From Elusimicrobiota bacterium (GTDB lineage: Bacteria > Elusimicrobiota > Elusimicrobia > Elusimicrobiales > Elusimicrobiaceae), in contig JAEXBW010000114.1 of assembly GCA_023393825.1 (NCBI GenBank), positions 1 through 9,487 of the forward strand: a stretch of 9,487 bases of DNA. Reading direction: 5' to 3'. The position numbers were made by a program, and so were the translations under genes. Below the pieces are notes generated by a model that was not told where the DNA came from, did not search any database, and saw only the letters and a list, made by a program, of their open reading frames with translations. This document shows positions 1 to 7,219 of the stretch, piece by piece (the first letter of the stretch is position 1; each line of letters opens with the position of its first letter).

Positions 1-29
1 GAAACTTCTTGAAGGAATAAAATAACAAA

Positions 30-1337
30 ATGAGATTTTTAAAACTGTTCTTGGCGGTAAGTATTTTACTGCCTTTATTTGCCTACGCCAAAGAAAGTGA
101 TGTTTACATAGGCGTAAGTTCAAAATACAATCCCGATTCCCTGCCAAAGATAGGCCTTGCGGGCTTTTTGCCGTCTAATCCGCAGGATGCCCAACTTAAA
201 GAAAATGCCTTTTCCGTGGGCGATGTCGTCCGCGCGGATTTAATGAGAAGCAGATATTTTGATATTCAAGATTCCATTACCCCCGTAAATATACAAGCTT
301 TGTCCAAAAGTATGGCGGAGTATCAAAAACAGGGCATACAGTATGTTTTGTTTGCGGAGGTTTCCACCTCCCCCGCCGCGCCCGATATATGGGAAGTAAA
401 AACATTTCTTTACGATACGCAATCGCTTAAGGCCGTACTTGCTAAAAACTTCAGAAGCAGCACAAAAAGTTTAAGGCGTACCGCGCATTTAATTTCCGAC
501 CAAATTGTCTTGCTGCTCACGGGCAAGCGCGGCATTGCCGATACAAGGCTTGCCTTTGCCAACAACTCCACGGGCCGTAAAGAAATTTATATGGTGGACT
601 ACGACGGCTTTAACCTTAAAAAACTTACTAAAGATAATTCTATCGCGCTTTTGCCGCGCTGGAGCGCCGACGCTACAAAAATATTTTATACCACCTACCG
701 CCGCGGCAACCCCGATATTTTTTACATAGATTTAAAGGAAGGCAAAATTAAGCCGCTTATAAAGGGCAGCGGGCTTAACCTTATCGGCGGCGTATCACCA
801 GACGACAAAAGGATAGTGTTAACAATGTCGCGCGGCAGCAACCCCAATATTTACCTTAAGGAACTTGACTCGGGCCTGTTAAGCCGCCTTACCGACGGCT
901 ACGGCGTGGACGGCTCCCCGTCTTTTTCGCCCGACGGTAAATTTATTACATTTGTTTCCAACCGCGCGGGTAATCCGCAAATTTACGTGATGAACCTTGA
1001 AACCAAGGACACCCGCCGCCTTACCAGACTTAACTGGACGGATACGCCTCAATGGTCGCCCAGCGGAGAGTGGATAGTTTTTGCGGGCCGTGCGTCCTCC
1101 AGCCACCCTATTGATATATTTTTGATTGATATAACCGGCGGGCAGTTGCGCCAGCTTACCGCTGATAGCGGCTCTAACGAAGACCCCTCATGGTCGCCCG
1201 ACGGCAGATTTATAGCTTTTACTACCACGCGCGGCGGCGGAAAGAGGCAGATTTATGTTATGGATGCGGATGGAAGTGCGCCGCATCTTGTGGCCAATAT
1301 TCGCGGCGATTCTTTTACACCTAGCTGGAGCAGGTAG
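30..1337 (+). CDS. tolB: Tol-Pal system periplasmic beta-propeller protein TolB
   Basis: Periplasmic component of the Tol-Pal envelope complex, which in characterised diderms links the inner-membrane TolQRA motor to peptidoglycan-bound Pal and helps outer-membrane constriction at division. The 435-residue product matches the usual length (about 430). Residues 1-20 form a Sec signal peptide: basic MRFLK start, hydrophobic core, and AYA before a likely cleavage at A20/K21. A TolB-type alpha/beta domain follows to about residue 165. The rest is a six-bladed propeller built from PD40/WD40-like repeats, visible as recurring 'SPDG' and 'IYVM' type blocks (FSPDGKFITF, WSPSGEWIVF, WSPDGRFIAF; QIYVMNLE, QIYVMDAD). 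The ATG at 30 is preceded by GAAGGA at 11-16, a rather long 13-nt spacing, and the signal peptide fixes this start. A strong terminator lies 25 nt after the stop, so this is probably the last gene of a tol-type operon extending left of the window. Family assignment is firm; operon partners are inferred. Confidence 0.95.
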   Translation: MRFLKLFLAVSILLPLFAYAKESDVYIGVSSKYNPDSLPKIGLAGFLPSNPQDAQLKENAFSVGDVVRADLMRSRYFDIQDSITPVNIQALSKSMAEYQKQGIQYVLFAEVSTSPAAPDIWEVKTFLYDTQSLKAVLAKNFRSSTKSLRRTAHLISDQIVLLLTGKRGIADTRLAFANNSTGRKEIYMVDYDGFNLKKLTKDNSIALLPRWSADATKIFYTTYRRGNPDIFYIDLKEGKIKPLIKGSGLNLIGGVSPDDKRIVLTMSRGSNPNIYLKELDSGLLSRLTDGYGVDGSPSFSPDGKFITFVSNRAGNPQIYVMNLETKDTRRLTRLNWTDTPQWSPSGEWIVFAGRASSSHPIDIFLIDITGGQLRQLTADSGSNEDPSWSPDGRFIAFTTTRGGGKRQIYVMDADGSAPHLVANIRGDSFTPSWSR

Positions 1338-1362
1338 ATTTATTTTTCGGCAGATTTGTTCT

Positions 1363-1417
1363 AAGCCGATTTATGCCGCTAGCAATTAGGCGTAAGTCGG
1401 CTTCTTTTTTATTTTTT
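1363..1417 (+). terminator. Rho-independent terminator after tolB
   Basis: The 5' arm AAGCCGATTTATGCC (1363-1377) pairs along all 15 positions with the 3' arm GGCGTAAGTCGGCTT (1389-1403), with two of the pairs being G-U, around an 11-nt loop (1378-1388). A T-rich tract, CTTTTTTATTTTTT, follows directly at 1404-1417. The opposite strand has no comparable U-tract, so it acts on plus-strand transcripts. It sits 25 nt beyond the tolB stop and separates tolB from the tpiA unit. Confidence 0.92.
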
Positions 1418-1509
1418 GCTCCCTTGGGTACCGAGAGTCGCTCCGCTCCCATTCTTCTTTGTACACCGCGTTCACAATAAAATAAAAAATAAGCTCAACC
1501 CCGCCTAAT

Positions 1510-1596
1510 CACGCGTGCCAATCTATCAATTTGTTCCGCAGCGAATGGCATTAATAAAATCAAAATTTACTCAAAATCTGAAAACCCACGCGTGCC
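1510..1596. repeat. Direct repeat pair containing palindrome CACGCGTG
   Basis: CACGCGTGCC occurs at 1510-1519 and again at 1587-1596, 77 bp apart. The first eight bases, CACGCGTG, are a perfect palindrome, so each copy could be a small symmetric protein-binding site or a remnant of a duplicated unit. Both copies lie upstream of tpiA and downstream of the tolB terminator. No function is assigned. Confidence 0.6.
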
Positions 1597-1650
1597 GAAT
1601 ACAAACTTCTTCTACCACAAACGACACTAATAGCGGCATTAATAAAATCA
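1547..1650. repeat. 16-bp direct repeat GGCATTAATAAAATCA
   Basis: The exact 16-mer GGCATTAATAAAATCA occurs at 1547-1562 and at 1635-1650. Together with the CACGCGTGCC pair the order is A-B-A-B, so the region looks like an old, diverged tandem duplication of roughly 80-90 bp (A-to-B distance 37 bp in the first copy and 48 bp in the second). The sequence between the repeated words is only loosely similar. Confidence 0.65.
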
Positions 1651-1727
1651 CGCAATCTTTTAGAACGGCGTCAAATACTGCATCTGCTTATTATCCCCTT
1701 AAAAATACACCTTATTGCTGTAATAAT

Positions 1728-1781
1728 TTGTTATTTTATGTTAAAACATTAAAAATTTTCTAAAATGTAAATGTATATACT
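1728..1781 (+). promoter_or_regulatory. Candidate promoter region for the tpiA unit
   Basis: A promoter is expected here because a terminator precedes and the tpiA unit follows. Candidate elements are TTGTTA (1728-1733, 4 of 6 to the sigma70 -35) with AAAAAT 17 nt downstream (1751-1756, 4 of 6 to the -10), or the better -10-like TATACT at 1776-1781, which lacks a good -35 partner. In DNA this AT-rich such matches are common by chance, so the position is tentative. Confidence 0.25.
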
Positions 1782-1835
1782 TATATGTAGCCAGCTTAAA
1801 GGGCTGCTTTATTCTAAAAATAGGAAGGATAATTT

Positions 1836-2588
1836 ATGTCAAGGAAACCGTTTATAGCCGGTAACTGGAAGATGCACAATACCGTAGCACAATCTAAAGA
1901 ACTTGCCCAGGCGCTTAAGAAAGCTCTTAATAAAAACAATGCCGATATTATGATTGCCCCCAGCTTTACCAGCCTTTATGCAGTAGCAGAAGTTTTAAAA
2001 GGCAGCAATATTATTTTAGCCGCGCAGGATTGCCACTTTGAAGAAAAGGGCGCATTTACCTCTCAAATTGCTCCGTCACAAGTTTTAGATACGGGCGCGA
2101 CATACGTTATCATCGGACACAGCGAAAGAAGAAGCTTATTTGGCGACACAAACGAAATCTTAAACAAAAAAGTTAAAGCCGCTTTAGCGCGCGGGCTTAA
2201 AGTTGTTTACTGCGTCGGCGAAACTCTTATAGAACGCGAAACGGAAAAAACTTACGCCGTAATCCAAGACCAAATTGAAGACGGTCTTAAAGGTTTTACC
2301 GCAGAAGATTTAAAAGATTTAGTTATCGCTTACGAACCCGTTTGGGCTATCGGCACGGGCAAAACAGCCACGCCCGAACAAGCGCAGGAAGTTCATAAAG
2401 AAATCAGAACATTACTCGCGCAGAAATACAGCGAAGACTTTGCCTCTAAAGTAAGAATCCTCTACGGCGGCAGCGTAAAGGCCGACAATGTGGATTCCAT
2501 TATGGCCCAGCCCGATGTTGATGGCGTCTTAGTAGGCGGTCAGTCTTTGGAAGCTGAAAAATTTATCAGAATTATTGACTATAATTAA
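1836..2588 (+). CDS. tpiA: Triose-phosphate isomerase
   Basis: Cytoplasmic glycolytic and gluconeogenic enzyme interconverting dihydroxyacetone phosphate and D-glyceraldehyde 3-phosphate, a TIM barrel and normally a dimer. The 250-residue length is typical. All catalytic landmarks are visible: N10 and K12 in AGNWKMH, catalytic H95 in GHSERR, catalytic base E167 in AYEPVWAIGTGKTAT (which includes mobile loop 6), and the phosphate-binding YGGSVKADN (210-218) and VGG (233-235). One small oddity is GGQSL at 234-238 where GGASL is usual. An excellent ribosome-binding site, AGGAAGGA (1822-1829), lies 6 nt before the ATG, the strongest one in the window, consistent with this being the first gene of its unit. 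The deoC start follows after 3 nt. Its product glyceraldehyde 3-phosphate is also a product of DeoC, giving the pairing metabolic sense. Confidence 0.97.
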   Translation: MSRKPFIAGNWKMHNTVAQSKELAQALKKALNKNNADIMIAPSFTSLYAVAEVLKGSNIILAAQDCHFEEKGAFTSQIAPSQVLDTGATYVIIGHSERRSLFGDTNEILNKKVKAALARGLKVVYCVGETLIERETEKTYAVIQDQIEDGLKGFTAEDLKDLVIAYEPVWAIGTGKTATPEQAQEVHKEIRTLLAQKYSEDFASKVRILYGGSVKADNVDSIMAQPDVDGVLVGGQSLEAEKFIRIIDYN

Positions 2589-2591
2589 ACT

Positions 2592-3227
2592 ATGAACATA
2601 GCAAAATATATAGACCATACAGTCCTTAAAGCATTCGCAACCAAGCAAGATATAGAAAAACTTTGTGCGGAAGCCAAAGAATATAATTTTGCTTCAGTTT
2701 GCGTAAATCCCGTGTGGGTTTCTTACGCGGCGCAGCTTTTAAAAGGCAGCGGCGTTGATGTTTGTACGGTGATAGGTTTTCCCTTAGGCGCTAATGACAG
2801 CGCAATAAAAGCGCAGGAAGCCGCCCTTGCCATTAAGCAAGGCGCGGGCGAGGTTGATATGGTTATCAACATAGGCGCGCTTAAAGGCGGGGACATTGCC
2901 GCCGTTAAAGCCGATATCGCCGCCGTGCGCGAGGCAAGCAAAGGGGTTGTGTTAAAAGTTATTATAGAAACCTCTTACCTTACCGATGAGGAAAAAGTTG
3001 CCGTCAGCAAAATTTGCGGGGAAGTCGGCGCGGATTTTGTTAAGACCTCTACAGGATTTTCCGATAAAGGCGCAACAGAGCATGACGTTAAACTTATGGC
3101 GCAGGCAAGCGGCATAAAAGTTAAAGCGTCAGGCGGAATTAAAACTAAAGAAGACGCCTTAAAGATGATAGAAGCCGGCGCAAGCCGTCTTGGTACAAGT
3201 TCGGGCATTAAGATAGTTACGGACTAA
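2592..3227 (+). CDS. deoC: Deoxyribose-phosphate aldolase
   Basis: Class I aldolase that splits 2-deoxy-D-ribose 5-phosphate into glyceraldehyde 3-phosphate and acetaldehyde in deoxynucleoside catabolism. The 211 residues match the short bacterial DeoC form (about 210-225). The Schiff-base lysine is K151 in ADFVKTSTGFS, the second active-site lysine is K178 in VKASGGIKT, and the conserved aspartate is D89 in GEVDMVINIG. The N-terminal IDHT and the C-terminal RLGTSSG phosphate-binding segment are also present. The start ATG lies 3 nt after the tpiA stop, and no Shine-Dalgarno sequence is visible in the preceding 20 nt (AT-rich ACTATAATTAAACT), so translation probably depends on coupling to tpiA. 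No phosphopentomutase or nucleoside phosphorylase gene is adjacent within the window. Confidence 0.96.
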   Translation: MNIAKYIDHTVLKAFATKQDIEKLCAEAKEYNFASVCVNPVWVSYAAQLLKGSGVDVCTVIGFPLGANDSAIKAQEAALAIKQGAGEVDMVINIGALKGGDIAAVKADIAAVREASKGVVLKVIIETSYLTDEEKVAVSKICGEVGADFVKTSTGFSDKGATEHDVKLMAQASGIKVKASGGIKTKEDALKMIEAGASRLGTSSGIKIVTD

Positions 3228-3229
3228 TA

Positions 3230-6200
3230 ATGATTACACGCTGGGAGATAAGGGAGAATACGGTAACCTCCGGCTCCGTCTACATACTTGCTGTGGTAGG
3301 CGAAGCCGTTGACGTTGCTTTTATTGAAAAGGAACTCTATTTCTTTTGCAGGCTTGTCAGCGTTAAGCTGCCTCCCTTTACCCACATTTTTGAACTTACC
3401 AATATTTCCGACGATGATATGTTGGAAAAGATTCGCGTTAAAATTGAAGAGTGTATCAACGAAACCGCAAACAACGCTACCGCTGTCTTTTCCGCCGATC
3501 ATCTTGGTAAAGATTTAAATTTAGATGTTATCTCTCCCGAAACGCAGGTTTTCCCTATGGAGTTTACAAAGCCTGCCGCCCAGACAAAAGCGGTTAAACC
3601 CGCAACGCAGGAAGCGAAGCCTAAACCTGCCCCTGTCCGCGCGCAGCCCGCGCCAACGCACGATATTTTTACTGCCGAGCCGGGGCCAAGCCTGCACATA
3701 GCCGAAGCTACCCGCTATCAGGAAGAACCGCCCACAGTTAAAACAAATTCCAGGCTTTCCCTTGCAAAAGACGGCCTTTCTTTTGATAAAGAAGAAGATG
3801 CTTTTGAAGGCGGCATACAGTTGGAAAATGAGTTAGATGTAGGCGACGGAACATTTATCAGTCTTGATACGGCAAGCGCAAAAAAATTGCAGGAAACAAC
3901 AGATTTTAACCCTAACGCAGGTCTTTCCGGTTTGCTTAAAGGCGGCAAGCTTGAGCCTTTAAACACCCAATCCTCGGGGGACCCGCGCAATGTAAGTTCA
4001 GAAGGGGTAAGCGTAGTCCCGCACATTCCGCAAACATCTTCTGGCGGGAGCATTTTAAATAAAATTTTCAAAAAGTTTTCAGGCTCGGGCAAGAAGGCGG
4101 CTGATACGGAAGTAACATCAGCCACAGCCTCTGCCGCAACGGCAAATGTGCAGACTCAGTCGGTAAAGCCTGCCGCAAAGCCCGCGCAAAAAGCGGACGC
4201 CTCAGAGGATAAATCCAACTCGCGCACAAGTATTACGCAGGCCGCAGCGGAAGTGTTTAAGGAAAAAAAGCCCGCCCCGTTCAATAATCCTGCCCCGCAT
4301 AATATTGTTGTAACTCCCGACGAGCCGACACCCGATGTATTTAAAAAAACAGAAATACGGCAAAATAACTCTTCCCAAGGGAAGAGGGATATGCAGGGTC
4401 CTTTGCAGGAGCAAATTTTTTCCGAAGGCGGAAACTTGGGCGGCAATGTTCCCGTTGATGATATTTTTGCGGCAGAAACTATTTGCGATTTTTATGCCAA
4501 CAGCGAAGAATTTTCCGCCGCCAAACCCGCCGCCGCGCCCAAGAAAGAAGTTGAGGCTATTTTATCTGCCAAGCCTGCCGCCTCCAGACCTATTGAGGAC
4601 GATTTTACCAATGTTCCCAACCTCTTAGGCCCTGCGGTTAAAGTTCCCGCCAAGGTTAAGCACATTGAGCCTAAAGCGGAAGAAACAGATGCCAGCCCTT
4701 TAGGCGACCTCCTTAACAGGGAAGAGCCTGCTCCCGTCGATAAAAATAAAAAGCAGGAAGCAAAACCTTCAGCAAGGCCTAATTTGCCGCCGCAAAAGGA
4801 AAAAGAAACGGAATTAATAAAAACTGCGGAAACCGTCGGCATTGTTTTGGCGGACGGGGAAGGAAACGAACAATTTAAAATTACGCCTACGTCCGATGCC
4901 GCTCCTGTCAGAGATATTGTTGTTAAAGAAGAAACACCTCACGAAGGGGAGGAGCCGATTTACGAGGCCCCTGCCGAAGGTTTCTTTGCCACGGGTGATG
5001 GTATTGCCTCGCAAGAGGCAACCAATGTGGCGGATATGCACGGTTTTACAGGTGTTTTGGGCAATGCTCCTGCTGCGCAAAACAAACAAAGCGCTCCGCC
5101 GCCTATGCCTAAACCGCAAGTGCCTGCCGCGGCTAAATTGCCGTCGGAGGCCAAAGCCCCATTTATTGCTCCGTCTGCCCCGCAAGTGTTAAAACCTAAA
5201 GCGGTATTGTCGGACAAAAACATAAAGCCTGATATAAGCAAACCTGTTATCGCGCCTGCAAAGCCTTTGGCCCCAAAGCCGCCTCATCCTTTTATGGGTA
5301 AGCCAAGCGCGGCTGCGGCTGTTTTAACGCCGCCAAAAGCGGCTGCACCTTCTGTCCGCCCGCCTGCCGCACCTGCGGGTCTATCTCAACAAAAGCCTAA
5401 AAATATGGTTGAATTAAATAAAGCTTCGCAACCGCCTGTGCGGCCTGCGTTGCCAATAAGGCCGGCCGCGCCGCCACCACCGCCAATAATTAAAAAACCT
5501 GAAATGGCGCAAAGTATTATTCAAAAGCAAACGGCAGCAAAACAAATATTACGGGGGAGTGAAAAAAATATGACACAAGACGATTTGAACAAAATAAAAA
5601 ATTTAGCTAAACCTGAACCCAAAGAAGAGGAACAGGCTTCCCCCGCGGCCAAGGTTATTCCCGCTGCTCAGGCGCAGCCTATAAATTTAAAGGCACCGCA
5701 GGGTTTGCCTCAGGTGCCGCCTCAAAATCCTATCCAAAGAACGGCAGCTGCCCCTACTTCTCCTGCTCGTCCCAATATGCCGCAGATGTCCCGTCCCGCG
5801 CCTATATTGCGCCCGTCAGCGGCCCCTGTAGTAAGGCCGCCGCAGGCAATTCCGCAAGCGGGCCAGCCTACGCTAAGACGCCCTGTTGTAAATAATATAC
5901 AGCAAAGGCCTGCCGCCGCGCCACAGCCCGCGGTAAAAAAAGAGGATATTGCAGACAGAACAAAAACCGTTGACCATACAATCCAAATTCCCATAGGGCA
6001 GATTTACAAAAAGAGTAATTGGCCTTTAGAAGTGCCTTTGGTACCCACTTTTACTTTTGAAAATATGGACCTTGCCTCAAACCGCTTTCCGCACGCGGCG
6101 GCAATGTCTGTTATAGAAAACATTGGCACAATGTATAACCCCTTTGTCCTTTACGGGGAAGGCGGCAGCGGCAAAACGCACTTTTTAAACGCGATGGGTT

Positions 6201-7207
6201 ATGAACTTTCCAAGAAAGTATCGCAGGAAAAAATATTTATAACCAACGGCGTCCGCTTTGCGCGCGGCATACAAAGATATGTTGAAGAGGGCAAAAAAGA
6301 CACCTTAGACGAATTTTTTAAAAATGCGGAAGTGCTTATAGTAGACGATATACACTTAACCGCGGTTAACGAGCATAACAGAGAGTTTATTTCCAAACTG
6401 CTCAACAGATTTTTAAAAGAAAAGAAGCAGATAATAATCTCTTCCAAATATCCGCCCGAAAGTCTTGCGCGTTTTGAAGACCTTGTAAATTTCCGTTTAG
6501 ATCAGGGTTGGGTGTCCGAGCTTAAGCAACCGCGCCCGCAGCATTTTGCAAGAATATACAACAAAATGGTGCAGGATTCCGAAATGGGACTTACCGAAGC
6601 GCAGTCCCAGTCCTTCTTCGGCTCCAGCGGATACACTTTGGGCGAAATTTCCCGCTATATAAGAAACGCTAAAGTTTTATACAGAAAGATAAAAGACAGC
6701 AATGGCCCCGCCATAGGTTATGACGAAATTCTTTCCTATATGCTTGCCGTTTCGGGCGAGGACCAAAAGAGCCAGATAGTAATAAAATCTTTTGAGGATA
6801 TTGTGTCCCTCCAACGCGGAGAGAATATGGACTGGGGCAGCTTCGGTTTCTTCTTCCCGCAGGATCAGGCCGATAAATTTAAATGGATAGCCTACTCCAC
6901 AATGCAGAGAGCCAAAGAACTTGGTATAAAAGGCGGTTTTAACTTTGCCCTAAAGTCGGCTTATTCCACGGAGCATATAATATCCTCCGCCTTTAAAATT
7001 GCCAATATCTGCGACAATAAAAACCTTAAAGGCGCAATTATTTTAGGGCCAAGCAGCGTGTCTTGCACGCCTGCCATAAGGGATAATTTTTACGATATTT
7101 TAAGCCACATGCTTGAAATTATGATGATACGCTGCGGCATTATAAATGCCGAAGGCATTAAATTGCCCAGCTCTTACGTTAAAGTTTTGGGCGACGTGCT
7201 TAAATAA
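3230..7207 (+). CDS. Giant DnaA-domain AAA+ protein with long disordered region
   Basis: A 1325-residue protein of unknown role. Residues 1 to about 100 look globular (alternating hydrophobic strands, then an acidic helix) and match no family I recognise. From about 112 to 935 it is low-complexity, rich in Ala, Pro and Lys, with polyproline runs such as APPPPPII near 747, so probably disordered. From about 940 to 1150 it is clearly DnaA domain III-like: FTFENMDLASNRFPHAAA, Walker A GEGGSGKT (976-983, K982, T983), Walker B LIVDDIH (D1039, D1040), and a box VII-like segment with R1089 as arginine-finger candidate. The final 175 residues lack the DnaA domain IV helix-turn-helix and its DHSTV-type signature, so it is not the replication initiator. 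The start is 2 nt after the deoC stop, with only a weak GGA at 3221-3223, implying coupling. It may be a DnaA/Hda-like regulator or scaffold; function is not established. Confidence 0.85.
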   Translation: MITRWEIRENTVTSGSVYILAVVGEAVDVAFIEKELYFFCRLVSVKLPPFTHIFELTNISDDDMLEKIRVKIEECINETANNATAVFSADHLGKDLNLDVISPETQVFPMEFTKPAAQTKAVKPATQEAKPKPAPVRAQPAPTHDIFTAEPGPSLHIAEATRYQEEPPTVKTNSRLSLAKDGLSFDKEEDAFEGGIQLENELDVGDGTFISLDTASAKKLQETTDFNPNAGLSGLLKGGKLEPLNTQSSGDPRNVSSEGVSVVPHIPQTSSGGSILNKIFKKFSGSGKKAADTEVTSATASAATANVQTQSVKPAAKPAQKADASEDKSNSRTSITQAAAEVFKEKKPAPFNNPAPHNIVVTPDEPTPDVFKKTEIRQNNSSQGKRDMQGPLQEQIFSEGGNLGGNVPVDDIFAAETICDFYANSEEFSAAKPAAAPKKEVEAILSAKPAASRPIEDDFTNVPNLLGPAVKVPAKVKHIEPKAEETDASPLGDLLNREEPAPVDKNKKQEAKPSARPNLPPQKEKETELIKTAETVGIVLADGEGNEQFKITPTSDAAPVRDIVVKEETPHEGEEPIYEAPAEGFFATGDGIASQEATNVADMHGFTGVLGNAPAAQNKQSAPPPMPKPQVPAAAKLPSEAKAPFIAPSAPQVLKPKAVLSDKNIKPDISKPVIAPAKPLAPKPPHPFMGKPSAAAAVLTPPKAAAPSVRPPAAPAGLSQQKPKNMVELNKASQPPVRPALPIRPAAPPPPPIIKKPEMAQSIIQKQTAAKQILRGSEKNMTQDDLNKIKNLAKPEPKEEEQASPAAKVIPAAQAQPINLKAPQGLPQVPPQNPIQRTAAAPTSPARPNMPQMSRPAPILRPSAAPVVRPPQAIPQAGQPTLRRPVVNNIQQRPAAAPQPAVKKEDIADRTKTVDHTIQIPIGQIYKKSNWPLEVPLVPTFTFENMDLASNRFPHAAAMSVIENIGTMYNPFVLYGEGGSGKTHFLNAMGYELSKKVSQEKIFITNGVRFARGIQRYVEEGKKDTLDEFFKNAEVLIVDDIHLTAVNEHNREFISKLLNRFLKEKKQIIISSKYPPESLARFEDLVNFRLDQGWVSELKQPRPQHFARIYNKMVQDSEMGLTEAQSQSFFGSSGYTLGEISRYIRNAKVLYRKIKDSNGPAIGYDEILSYMLAVSGEDQKSQIVIKSFEDIVSLQRGENMDWGSFGFFFPQDQADKFKWIAYSTMQRAKELGIKGGFNFALKSAYSTEHIISSAFKIANICDNKNLKGAIILGPSSVSCTPAIRDNFYDILSHMLEIMMIRCGIINAEGIKLPSSYVKVLGDVLK

Positions 7208-7219
7208 GAGGATAATCTG

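Larger units (their letters stand above)
1338..1835. other. Gene-free intergenic spacer between tolB and tpiA
   Basis: This 498-bp stretch has no convincing coding region on either strand. It contains the tolB terminator on the left and a more GC-rich block at about 1418-1460 with adjacent GGAGC words when read on the minus strand. Two pairs of direct repeats lie between 1510 and 1650, and a very AT-rich run at about 1680-1835 leads into the tpiA ribosome-binding site. An 82-codon open frame at 1515-1763 begins with GTG and has no ribosome-binding site; its composition differs from the surrounding proteins and it is not called. No tRNA-like or riboswitch-like fold was recognised by eye. Confidence 0.8.

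Noticed and set aside
1..29. Possible tail of an upstream gene
   Set aside because: Two frames could end here (stop codons at 18-20 or 23-25), and tolB commonly has tol genes upstream. With under 30 nt available, the true frame cannot be chosen.
1384..1473. 29-codon minus-strand frame starting with GTG after the tolB terminator
   Set aside because: It is short, runs into the terminator hairpin, has no clear ribosome-binding site, and could arise from a non-coding repeat.
1515..1763. 82-codon open frame in the tolB-tpiA spacer
   Set aside because: It has a GTG start with no ribosome-binding site, a composition unlike neighbouring proteins (Thr/Asn/Ser-rich with a C-terminal Lys/Phe run from AT-rich DNA), and it overlaps the repeats and the probable promoter region.
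1746..1768. Inverted repeat ACATT...AATGT upstream of tpiA as an operator
   Set aside because: The arms are only 5 bp and lie in A/T-only surroundings, where such symmetry is expected by chance.
3718..4125. 135-codon minus-strand open frame, and others antisense to the long linker
   Set aside because: They are shadows of the Ala/Pro/Lys-rich coding sequence, with no start signals or recognisable domain content.
3569..4581. Repeated 11-mer AAGCCTGCCGC as a DNA uptake signal
   Set aside because: All three copies are in the same reading frame and encode KPAA in the low-complexity linker, so protein repetition explains them; no copies were noticed in the other genes.
3230..7207. Annotation of the long gene as dnaA, the replication initiator
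   Set aside because: The DNA-binding domain IV and its signature are absent, the sensor residues differ, and no cluster of DnaA boxes (TTATCCACA-type) or dnaN gene was seen nearby.
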